This document shows positions 18,459 through 28,008 of a DNA stretch of 49,515 nt, piece by piece. The stretch comes from Actinomyces ruminicola (GTDB lineage Bacteria > Actinomycetota > Actinomycetes > Actinomycetales > Actinomycetaceae): assembly GCF_900103885.1 (NCBI RefSeq), contig NZ_FNIM01000019.1, positions 1 to 49,515 on the forward strand, given 5' to 3'. The notes below the pieces were generated by a model. The model saw only the letters and a program-made list of their open reading frames with translations, was not told the origin of the DNA and did not search any database. A program made the translations under genes and the position numbers. Numbering within the stretch: the stretch's first letter is position 1; each line of letters starts with the position of its first letter.

Positions 18459-20113
18459 TCGACGGCGCGCAAGGGCTAGGACCGGAGCGGTTGAGCTTGC
18501 GGCGGCAGCGCCCGCAGTCAGGGCCGTCTGAGCCGCCGCGCACCGGCTTCATCGACCTGAATGACCCCGGCGAGATGCGCATAGTCTTCTTTTGGAGACT
18601 CGATGTCGGTGTTCCGTGGGAGACAGCGTTTTCAGGGTGGACCGAGGGGCCGTTGGCGTTCCGGGTCGAAGTGCCATCTAGGCGGCACATCGTGGCGGAT
18701 CATGCGGTGCGCGCAGGTTACTTCCATGATGAGGTCGCAGCCCGTTTATTGTCTCCGGATCAGCGACGCTCATTGATACTGCGACAGTGCCAAGAATACC
18801 GTGACTCGGGTGACGGTGCACATGGCGGTGCGGTGCTTTGTGTTGAGGGTCTTGAGGTCTTGCGATTTGTGAGCGATGACGGATCTGACTCTGCTATTCT
18901 CGTAGTTCATGCAATTGTTCCGGACCCAAATCGCTTACTTGCGGGCCTGGCGTATGGTGATGCTGACGGCCTGTCCTCGCTGGGGGCAATGCTAAACCGT
19001 CTGCTCGGGTCGAGGGATGTATGTAATTCAACCAAGGTGGCGCTCGCCTGTGAACCGACGGGGGGTGGCTCGGAGATCACCTCTCCGTTGCGTACCTTGA
19101 CTTGGATTCCGCTAAGCCTCAGTGAAGCGTGGTTTCCGCGCTTCGGGGAAAGTGTGGAGGAACTGGGCGGGCGCATGGGTGTGCAGGTCTCGGCGGAGGT
19201 TGTCGACGAGATTCGCCGGTCGACGGACGGTGTCCATGCGCGACGGCGATTGCCGGAAGCGGTGCTCGCCGCGAGCGGGTGGTGCTGGGGCGAATTGGCC
19301 TACCAGAGTGGCATCGAACTCGGTGGCGGTGCCTATGCGACGGCGCAGAGGAATACTCATGTGCTTTCACAGAGCTGGGCTGTGACGGTCTGGGAGCGTG
19401 GTGTCGCGTACATTCCTCGGCAGCATGACGAGTTCATCCTTGAGGCCTTGCTGCGGGCCTGCTCCATCAATGTTGACGTGTGTCTGCTGATACTGTTGGA
19501 CGAGTTGAATGTGCGGCTTCTGTCCAAGAGGCTGGCGGATACAGCGCAGCGGTTGCGCGCGTTGCGGCAGCAGCGTCATGGGACGAGCGATGCGAGACGT
19601 CAAGAAGAGTGTGAGGGGGAGCTAATTGAGGAAGACGCGCTTATCGAGGAGGCGATCGACCTTGATAGTGATGCTGTCGCATTTGTTGCTTCAGAATGGC
19701 GCACCGACATTACTAAGCATAGGCAGGCTGATCTGCTTCTAGCCTGGATGCAAGACGTTGGAGGGCTTGATCATGGGGTTCGGCAGGTCATTGAGCAGGC
19801 TCGCCTGCTCAGGGAGAGCGTGCAGACGCTGATTGAGCGGCAGGAGCGTGTCGCTGACAGGGAGCGGCAGGAGTCTGCGCATGTCTTGGAACGGGCCGTG
19901 GGCATCCTGGCCTTCGTTGGACTGCCGCTCTCGGTTGTGCTTGAGGTCTGGTCTAACCTGTACGACGGCGGTCCGCGGCTACATGGGGTCTTTGGGTGTG
20001 TGGCGGGCCTCGGGATGTTTGTGGCGGCTCTGGTCGTGGCCCGGGGGCTGTACCTGTGGCTCGGCCCCAGGGCGCGATCGAGTGAAAGGCGCGGCCGTCG
20101 ACGAGAGCGGTGA
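18455..20113 (+). CDS. Membrane protein with CorA-like layout, candidate type III membrane effector
   Basis: A 552-residue protein. About 360 N-terminal residues form a soluble alpha/beta region that I do not recognise. A long charged helical part follows (about 395-478, including [21 protein letters not shown]), then two membrane helices: [18 protein letters not shown] (about 481-498) and [21 protein letters not shown] (about 511-531), ending in a short basic tail. Soluble domain, long helix and two C-terminal helices is the CorA layout, and CorA-like proteins are known type III effectors. The GMN motif of Mg2+ channels is absent; the loop reads [10 protein letters not shown]. The start has GAGGAGGAACG upstream and an ATGA overlap. 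The effector role is inferred from context. Confidence 0.7.
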   Translation: MIDGAQGLGPERLSLRRQRPQSGPSEPPRTGFIDLNDPGEMRIVFFWRLDVGVPWETAFSGWTEGPLAFRVEVPSRRHIVADHAVRAGYFHDEVAARLLSPDQRRSLILRQCQEYRDSGDGAHGGAVLCVEGLEVLRFVSDDGSDSAILVVHAIVPDPNRLLAGLAYGDADGLSSLGAMLNRLLGSRDVCNSTKVALACEPTGGGSEITSPLRTLTWIPLSLSEAWFPRFGESVEELGGRMGVQVSAEVVDEIRRSTDGVHARRRLPEAVLAASGWCWGELAYQSGIELGGGAYATAQRNTHVLSQSWAVTVWERGVAYIPRQHDEFILEALLRACSINVDVCLLILLDELNVRLLSKRLADTAQRLRALRQQRHGTSDARRQEECEGELIEEDALIEEAIDLDSDAVAFVASEWRTDITKHRQADLLLAWMQDVGGLDHGVRQVIEQARLLRESVQTLIERQERVADRERQESAHVLERAVGILAFVGLPLSVVLEVWSNLYDGGPRLHGVFGCVAGLGMFVAALVVARGLYLWLGPRARSSERRGRRRER

Positions 20114-20458
20114 CGAGTACGCGTGTGGTGGTGGGAGGTCTAAAGGCTGGATGGTCGGCGGCCCCGGGTGCGGCTTCCGATGCTGGTGGGGTATGCGTGG
20201 CCTGTGTGACGTTCAGCGTAAGGTCACAATTTGGTCTACGGTACAAAGATTGGTGCGTTTTGACCCCGACTTTTCCGCATGACTTCGTTGAAAGTTGGTG
20301 GCTGGAGGGGCCTGGAGGGGTGTCGGTGGCGCTTGGCTTGTTTCCAACGAAAGGTGGTAGTTTTGGGGTGGTGCTAGTCGGTCCCGTGGGGTGCTTGCGG
20401 GGCCGGTGGCGATCTCGCCTCTGGAAGTGGCGGAACGGCGCGGTTTCCAGGGGTAGGG
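20114..20458 (+). promoter_or_regulatory. Presumed CRISPR leader
   Basis: A 345-bp gene-free stretch between the membrane-effector gene and the first repeat. It has more A and T runs than the flanks (20220-20290 in particular) and a GTGAC/GTCAC inverted pair near 20208-20227. I place the leader here because repeat 1 is complete and the opposite end of the array carries the degenerate repeat. The promoter itself could not be pinned down. Confidence 0.5.
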
Positions 20459-21063
20459 GTCAGGAAGCGCCTCGCACCTTCAGGTGCATTAAGACGTATG
20501 TAGTTGGGGTCGCCATCGCTCCTGATCGAGAAGTCAGGAAGCGCCTCGCACCTTCAGGTGCATTAAGACTCAGTGCCCCACGGTTCGACCTCCATGATGT
20601 GCTCCGTCAGGAAGCACCTCGCACCTTCAGGTGCATTAAGACCTGCCCCCTCCCATCACATTCGGGGCACCGGTAGGTGGTCAGGAAGCGCCTCGCACCT
20701 TCAGGTGCATTAAGACTAGACATTCTCTAGTACTCCTCTCTGTCGTGGTTCTCTGTCAGGAAGCACCTCGCACCTTCAGGTGCATTAAGACTCTCGGCTA
20801 GCCGAGGCGGACGTTGAGACAGAAAACGCGTCAGGAAGCACCTCGCACCTTCAGGTGCATTAAGACGCCTTGGCCGTCAGCTGGGAGGTGGCTTCGATGT
20901 CGCGTCAGGAAGCACCTCGCACCTTCAGGTGCATTAAGACTTCTTGGTCGCGTGGTTAGGCCACGACTAAGAATTAGTCAGGAAGCGCCTCGCACCTTCA
21001 GGTGCATTAAGACGAACGCACGGCCTCCACACGCTCCTCCACGGTGTCGGCGTCAGGAAGCAC
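20459..21063 (+). CRISPR. CRISPR array, 8 full 37-nt repeats and a 12-nt truncated ninth
   Basis: Repeats start at 20459, 20533, 20606, 20680, 20755, 20830, 20904 and 20977; spacers are 36-38 nt. The repeat begins GTCAGGAAGC, contains the hairpin GCACC-TTCA-GGTGC and ends GCATTAAGAC. Position 11 is G in repeats 1, 2, 4 and 8 and A in 3, 5, 6 and 7; otherwise the repeats are identical. The ninth repeat (21052-21063) stops after 12 nt, exactly where a non-coding element with inverted ends begins. The array should serve the type III-D complex to its left. No cas6 for repeat cleavage is encoded in the window. Confidence 0.97.
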
Positions 21064-22035
21064 TGTTCTTCGGGTTTGGGGTGTGGTGGTTCGGGTTTGA
21101 CGGTTCTGGCCTGGGGTGGTGGTGTGGTCCTGTTCGGGTGTGTGGGGTGGTTGTCGGTGTTGGGTGTTGTTGCTTGCTCGGGCGGGTCGGTGGGGACGGT
21201 TCGAGGGCGTGGGTTGGCCCGCGGTGACGTGGCCCGGCCCTGCAGGGCGCTGTCTGGGAGGGTGTTCTCGACGGCCGGTCGGCGTCCTGGAGGTCCGGCC
21301 CGGAAGCGACAAAGACCCGACCGGCCCGGCAACGTCACCGTCCGCCCGAAGACGTCCTCGGGTGGGCGAGCACGACCTGTTTAGCCCGAGCACGACCTTG
21401 GACGGTTGAATACGACCTCTTCAGCCCGAGCACGACTCTTCAAGCCGCAGCCCCGCGCTGAACCATCACGGGGTGTTGGCGCGAGCGTGGTGCTTCGGCC
21501 TGGCGTGTCGTGGGGAGGCATGCTGGCAACCCCCTCGGCGCTTGGACCGGTCACCCGCACTTGGACCGCGTCCCTTCAGATGGACCCCGTTTCTGCACTC
21601 GGACCGGGTTTCTTCAGTTGGACCGTCTGAGAGCGCGTCTGCGGCGGTCCATCCGCAGGCGGGCGGTCCAAGTCCGAGACGAGATGGGCGCCAGCGAGCG
21701 CCTGGGAACACGCCTTGCCAGCAACGGGCGGGCGGGTGGGGTGGGTGGGGTGGGTGGGGAACACGCCGACGCCGGGGCCCCGGCGGCGCCAGGCGCCCCG
21801 GCGGCGAAACACCCTGCCGCCGAGGGGGCTCGACTGGTCGGCCCGTGACTGCTTGCCCGTGGGGGTCCGTGCTCTCACGGCCCGCGCGTCTTCCCGCGAA
21901 CACCAAGCACGACACCGACTTATCCGCCGGACCGTAATCACCCCGACCTGCCCGCACCACGCCGACCAAAACCCCGACCCCAAGCACCACGATCACCCCG
22001 ACAACCCACCACCACACCCCCAAACCGAAAGAGCC
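21064..22035. mobile_element. Non-coding element with ISL3-like ends, long copy (972 bp)
   Basis: Imperfect terminal inverted repeats of about 26 bp lie at 21064 onward (TGTTCTTCGGGTTTGGGGTG) and at 22010-22035 (complement starts GGCTCTTTCGGTTTGGGG). The GGCTCTTC start is typical of ISL3-family ends. No transposase is visible. Both end regions match the second copy at 47360-47812, which lies in the reverse orientation. The middle (about 21340-21930) holds short tandem motifs (CCCGAGCACGACC, and TGGACC units near 21555-21630) and otherwise nothing coding. No 8-bp target duplication is found: the left flank is the CRISPR repeat and the right flank is a broken RES gene. Confidence 0.65.
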
Positions 22036-22310
22036 ATGAATCCTGGGGTGTCGCACGCTACAGCTACCCGCGCCGCCGTCGTCGGCCGGAAGGACTGCAG
22101 CGTCTCAACGAAAGCCCCTGTGGGGGTGCTGGCCGCATACATGACGCCGCCCCCGAGTACATCGAACCGGTTTCCCGTATTCGGCAGGCCAGAGATCTCC
22201 AGCGTGATCTCGGAGAAGTGGAACGGCGCCTCCGCCCTGCCGATACGGTACAACGGTCCCGTCGGTTCGCACAGCACGGCAGGCCGCGAGACTACTGCGC
22301 CTGGAAGGAG
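22036..22310 (-). pseudogene. RES-domain toxin fragment (NAD-degrading family), 3' end lost
   Basis: On the minus strand the frame reads GPLYRIGRAEAPFHFSE, then GNRFDVLGGGVMYAASTPTGAFVETLQSF, the N-terminal half of a RES domain (YRxG, RFD, Y.A.tp..A..E). RES toxins deplete NAD+. The RES sequence stops at 22036, where the ISL3-ended element begins; the frame runs a few codons into the element. A short helical remnant in another frame just upstream (LAEDRFKEVFAAVRSFQAQ, near 22320) ends in a stop and may be part of a partner antitoxin. No intact gene is left. Confidence 0.55.
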
Positions 22311-22421
22311 CGGACCGCGGCGAAGACCTCCTTGAAGCGGTCCTCCGCCAGCGGCAACGCAGGCCGTCACCTCAGCGGGGGTGTCATCCCTGATCGGTGT
22401 GTTGGTAGACGCGTACGTCAG

Positions 22422-22547
22422 GAATGTCCGAGATCGGCACAAACGCAGGTCGGGGCGGTTCAGACGCCGGAGTGAGCCGCACGATTTCAACGATTGGTGG
22501 GACGCGTACCGGGGTGAAGCGTGTGTTTGTGCCGATCTGCGACATTC
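22422..22547. repeat. 126-bp palindromic repeat, copy 2
   Basis: Inverted arms of about 25 bp at 22422-22446 (AATGTCCGAGATCGGCAC) and 22523-22547, with two mismatches. The arms resemble those of the repeat at 701-824, and the interiors align in reverse orientation. The rest of the gap 22311-22756 contains no gene I can support; plus-strand frames across it are shadows. Confidence 0.55.
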
Positions 22548-22756
22548 TGGAGGGGAAGGAGGCCGGAAGGGGAAAAACCGGGTGCGCTCCACGGGAGCCG
22601 GTGCATCAGGCGCAACCCGGCGGGGCCTCGAGCACGCGGGGTGGCCCCGAAGACGCCGCCGCGCCGTCGAGAACGTCGGTCCGGAGAGCGTCCTCGGCGG
22701 CCGGGCCGACCCGCACGCTCGAAGTCGGGCGAGTCGGCCCAGCCGGCCCGGGCCGC

Positions 22757-23908
22757 TCAGCGGGACATCCAGCCGCGGTGGTCCTCGATCGGGCGGGAGT
22801 ACTGCCGGTTGGGCGACACCGGGGTGACCGCCCGGACGCCGCCGGAGCCCGTGGTCCCGGTGGTCTCGCCCTGCGTGGAGTCCTGCCCCTCGGAGCCGGT
22901 GGTCTCGGTCGGGGCGGCGTCGTCCCCGGCCGATCCGGTGGTCTCACCCTGGGTGGTGGTGTCGTCTCCGGATTCGGCGGCCTGGCCGGTGTTGGCGGCC
23001 TCGGTGGTGAAGGTCGGGCGCGCCACGAAGGACAGATCGGCCTCCAGCAGCGGATTCAGGGTGGTGATGTTGACGCCGTTGCCGGTGCCCGTGGAGTGGA
23101 TCAGCATGCCGTCGCCCAGGTAGATCGCGGCGTGGTAGACGTTGCCGAAGTAGGTGGACTCGGCGCCGCTGCGCACCTGGTCGATGCGGCCCTCCGGGTC
23201 CTGCTCGGAGAAGAACAGGATGTCGCCGCGCTGGTAGTTGCCGTCGGTCTCCAGCCACAGGTCACCGTTGGCGTAGAACCAGCTGGCCAGGTTGTTCGCC
23301 CGCCAGATCTTGGAGGTGGTGGGATCCACCCCGAAGTCGACGGCGTAGCCCACCTGGGTGTTCGTGTCCGCCGTGTAGGTGGTGTGCTGGTAGTCCCAGC
23401 CCAGCAGCACCATGCTCACGAAGGTGGAGCAGGTCACCCCGTAGGGCGCGGTGGTGCTGTCGTGTACCACCGTCCCGGTCAGGGGCGTGGGCCGGCTGGA
23501 GTCCCAGATGAGCTGCCCTCCGGCGTCGTAGAAGGTCTGTGCCCGGGAGATGAGGTCTTCGACGGCGGCGGAGTCGGCCTCGCGCGTCGGCGAGGTGGGC
23601 AGTCCCTGCGGCACCGCCCAGGTGTCATCGGCCAGCGGGACGGCGATATTGCCCTCAATGCCGTCCGGGAGCGTGTCGGTGACGGAGAAACTCATGCCTG
23701 CGCCGTCGTCGGCGGCCTCATCGCCCGCGGTGTAAACCGTGCCCGACAGCCCGGAGGCGGACATCAGGTCCGAGGTGGTGTCGAACTGGACTACTGCCTG
23801 CGCCGGTGCGGCGGGCAGGACGACGGCGATGGACAGGGCGGCGGCGGCCGCGGCGCTCACGCCCACGGCGGTGGAGGTACAGCGGTGCAGTGACTTGAAT
23901 GGTGACAA
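22757..23908 (-). CDS. Secreted NlpC/P60-like peptidase
   Basis: A 383-residue protein with a signal peptide (basic start, hydrophobic Ala/Val core, cleavage after APAQA near residue 38). The catalytic domain has the Cys in GVTCSTFVSMVL and the His in YHAAIYLGDGMLIHSTG, as in NlpC/P60 cysteine peptidases that cut cell-wall peptides. The C-terminal 75 residues are rich in Thr, Gly, Ser and Glu (TTTQGETTGSAGDD) and likely form a flexible spacer. The start is a TTG at 23906-23908 with GGAGA about 10 nt upstream. It is divergent from ftsH. Confidence 0.8.
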   Translation of the reverse strand: MSPFKSLHRCTSTAVGVSAAAAAALSIAVVLPAAPAQAVVQFDTTSDLMSASGLSGTVYTAGDEAADDGAGMSFSVTDTLPDGIEGNIAVPLADDTWAVPQGLPTSPTREADSAAVEDLISRAQTFYDAGGQLIWDSSRPTPLTGTVVHDSTTAPYGVTCSTFVSMVLLGWDYQHTTYTADTNTQVGYAVDFGVDPTTSKIWRANNLASWFYANGDLWLETDGNYQRGDILFFSEQDPEGRIDQVRSGAESTYFGNVYHAAIYLGDGMLIHSTGTGNGVNITTLNPLLEADLSFVARPTFTTEAANTGQAAESGDDTTTQGETTGSAGDDAAPTETTGSEGQDSTQGETTGTTGSGGVRAVTPVSPNRQYSRPIEDHRGWMSR

Positions 23909-24257
23909 AGCTCAGGGTCTCCTGCGTCTTGGCTACGGGTATTGCTGCGGTACGGGCCGGTCCCAGGAGTCAGGGAACGATCCGATGCAGACATCGGGGC
24001 ACGCGCCCAACCGGGTTCAGGCTCCGGAGCGAGCACGTAACCGACACGTTAGATGAAGTCGCCCGGACTTCGCCAACCGTATGCGGCGGCAAACCCCTTC
24101 GACTTGGTCACATTGCGGACACACAGGTGGCGCATATTCCCGGGCTTGCGCGGATTCCTGCCCACGCCCGGCGCGAACAGAGCCGGTACGGGGCGAAACC
24201 CGTCGGTGGTTTCCGCTAGCGTCGGAGCGGTTAGACGTGCGAAGGGACCAAACGCCG
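23909..24257. promoter_or_regulatory. Divergent control region between the NlpC/P60 gene and ftsH
   Basis: A 349-bp gap with no gene. On the minus strand the 3' part reads CCCGTAGCCAAGACGCAGG just before the ribosome site of the NlpC/P60 gene, which faintly recalls the last conserved block of c-di-AMP (ydaO) riboswitches. The other conserved blocks are not clear, so this is only a note. The ftsH side has GAAGGGA upstream of its ATG. Confidence 0.3.
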
Positions 24258-26422
<2,165 letters not shown>

Positions 26423-26429
<7 letters not shown>

Positions 26430-26998
26430 GTTACGACGTCGACGGCGTGCGCCGCGCCATCCGGGACCTGCTGACCGCCGTCGGGGAGGACCCCGACCGC
26501 GACGGCCTGCGCGACACCCCCGACCGGATCGCCCGCGCCCTGGCGGAGATGTTCTCCGGGCTGGGGGAGGACCCGGCCCGCCACCTGGAGACGGTGTTCG
26601 ACGCCGACCACCAGGAGATGGTGCTGGTGCGGGACATCCCCCTGTACTCGGTGTGCGAGCACCACCTGCTGCCGTTCCACGGGGTGGCCCACGTCGGCTA
26701 CATCCCCGGCGAGGACGGGCGCGTCACGGGCTTGAGCAAGCTCGCCCGGCTGGTGGAGGGCTACGCCCGCCGCCCGCAGGTGCAGGAGCGGCTCACCTCC
26801 CAGATCGCCGACGCCATGGTGGAGCGCCTGGGAGTGCGCGGAGTGATCGTGGTCATCGAGGCCGAGCACCTGTGCATGTCCATGCGCGGCGTGCGCAAGC
26901 CCGGCGCCAACACCATCACCAGCGCGGTGCGGGGCGCCATGCGCAATGCCGCCACCCGCTCCGAGGCCATGAGCCTGGTGCTGGGGCGCCGCTCCTGA
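26423..26998 (+). CDS. folE: GTP cyclohydrolase I
   Basis: First enzyme of tetrahydrofolate synthesis: GTP to dihydroneopterin triphosphate. The 191-residue protein has the hallmark [19 protein letters not shown] (zinc Cys and His), [21 protein letters not shown], and the second zinc Cys region [16 protein letters not shown]. It starts at a GTG inside the end of ftsH (GTGGTGA overlap, two GTG codons in a row), so it is translationally coupled. The order ftsH-folE-folP-folB/folK is the usual actinobacterial arrangement. Confidence 0.96.
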
Positions 26999-27114
26999 GC
27001 GGGCCGGTGCCGCTCCGACCGCGAACCTGCGCCGACCGGGCCGGCGACGGTTCCGCCCCGATTCCGTGCTTTGACGCGGTGCCGCAAAATCCGGGGGAAT
27101 CGCGCGGTGTCGGA

Positions 27115-27120
27115 TAGCCT
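27115..27120 (+). promoter_or_regulatory. -10 element of a leaderless folP transcript
   Basis: TAGCCT followed by 6 nt and then the GTG start at 27127. This spacing puts the transcription start at or next to the start codon, and no ribosome binding site is present. The same layout recurs at panC, panD, lysS and padR in this window. Confidence 0.5.
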
Positions 27121-27126
27121 GGGGGC

Positions 27127-28008
27127 GTGAACGCGATAACCATCTCGCCCCCGGCGCCGTTGCCGCAGGCGCTCACCGCGGCCTCCGCTGCGGGGCGGAC
27201 CCTGGTGATGGGAGTCGTCAATGTCACCCCGGACTCCTTCTCCGACGGCGGCCGCTGGGATACCACGGACCTGGCCGTCGCCCACGGACTCCAGCTGCTG
27301 GCCCAGGGGGCCGACATCCTCGACATCGGCGGCCAGTCCACCCGCCCCGGGGCCGCCGACGTCAGCCCGGAGGAGGAGCGCTCCCGCGTACTGCCGGTCA
27401 TTCGCGCCCTCGCCGAGGCGGGCGCGGTCGTGTCCGTGGACACCCTGCGCGCCGCCACCGCCACGGCGGCCGTGGACGCGGGCGCCCGCATCATCAACGA
27501 CGTCTCCGGCGGGCTCGCCGATCCGGACATGCACCGTGCCGCGGCCGCGGCGGGCGTCGTCTACATCTGCCAGCACTGGCGCGGCGATCCCACCACCATG
27601 GACACCCTGACCGACTACGGTCCGGGCGGCGTCGTCGCCGGGGTGGAGGCCGAGCTGCGTGAGCGCCTGGCGGAACTCGAAACCGCCGGGGTGCGTCCGG
27701 AGCAGATAGTGCTCGACCCGGGCCTCGGCTTCGCCAAGACCCACCCGCAGTCCTGGGAGCTGCTGGCCGCCACCCGGCGGCTGACGGAGGACCTGGGGCA
27801 CCCGCTCCTGATCGGCGCCTCCCGCAAGCGCTTCCTCGCCGCCGTCACCGTGCCCGAGGCCGCCGCCGACCCGCTCGCCCGCGACGCGGCCACCACCGCC
27901 ACCACCGCCCTGGCCGCCGCCGCAGGCGCCTGGGCCGTCAGAGTCCACGAGGTCCCGGCCAACCGGGATGCCGTCCGCACTGCTTCCCTCTGGAAGGAAA
28001 ACCGATGA
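27127..28008 (+). CDS. folP: Dihydropteroate synthase
   Basis: Joins 4-aminobenzoate to dihydropterin pyrophosphate; the target of sulfonamides. The 293-residue TIM-barrel protein has both signatures: VMGVVNVTPDSFSDGGRW and DILDIGGQSTRPGA, then INDVSGG and, near the end, GASRKRFL. It starts at GTG 27127 with no ribosome site but a -10-like TAGCCT 6 nt upstream. Its stop overlaps the ATG of folB-folK (ATGA). Confidence 0.96.
   Translation: MNAITISPPAPLPQALTAASAAGRTLVMGVVNVTPDSFSDGGRWDTTDLAVAHGLQLLAQGADILDIGGQSTRPGAADVSPEEERSRVLPVIRALAEAGAVVSVDTLRAATATAAVDAGARIINDVSGGLADPDMHRAAAAAGVVYICQHWRGDPTTMDTLTDYGPGGVVAGVEAELRERLAELETAGVRPEQIVLDPGLGFAKTHPQSWELLAATRRLTEDLGHPLLIGASRKRFLAAVTVPEAAADPLARDAATTATTALAAAAGAWAVRVHEVPANRDAVRTASLWKENR

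Noticed and set aside
20814-21227. Coding frames running through the CRISPR array
   Set aside because: They consist of translated repeats (QEAPRTFRCIKT) and are not genes.
21466-22056. Overlapping frames inside the ISL3-ended element as a transposase
   Set aside because: No DDE-type motif or zinc-finger pattern; frames are short, overlap on both strands and are not conserved in the second copy.
22424-23893. 489-residue plus-strand frame over the NlpC/P60 gene
   Set aside because: Gly/Val-rich shadow; the opposite strand has a signal peptide and catalytic Cys/His.
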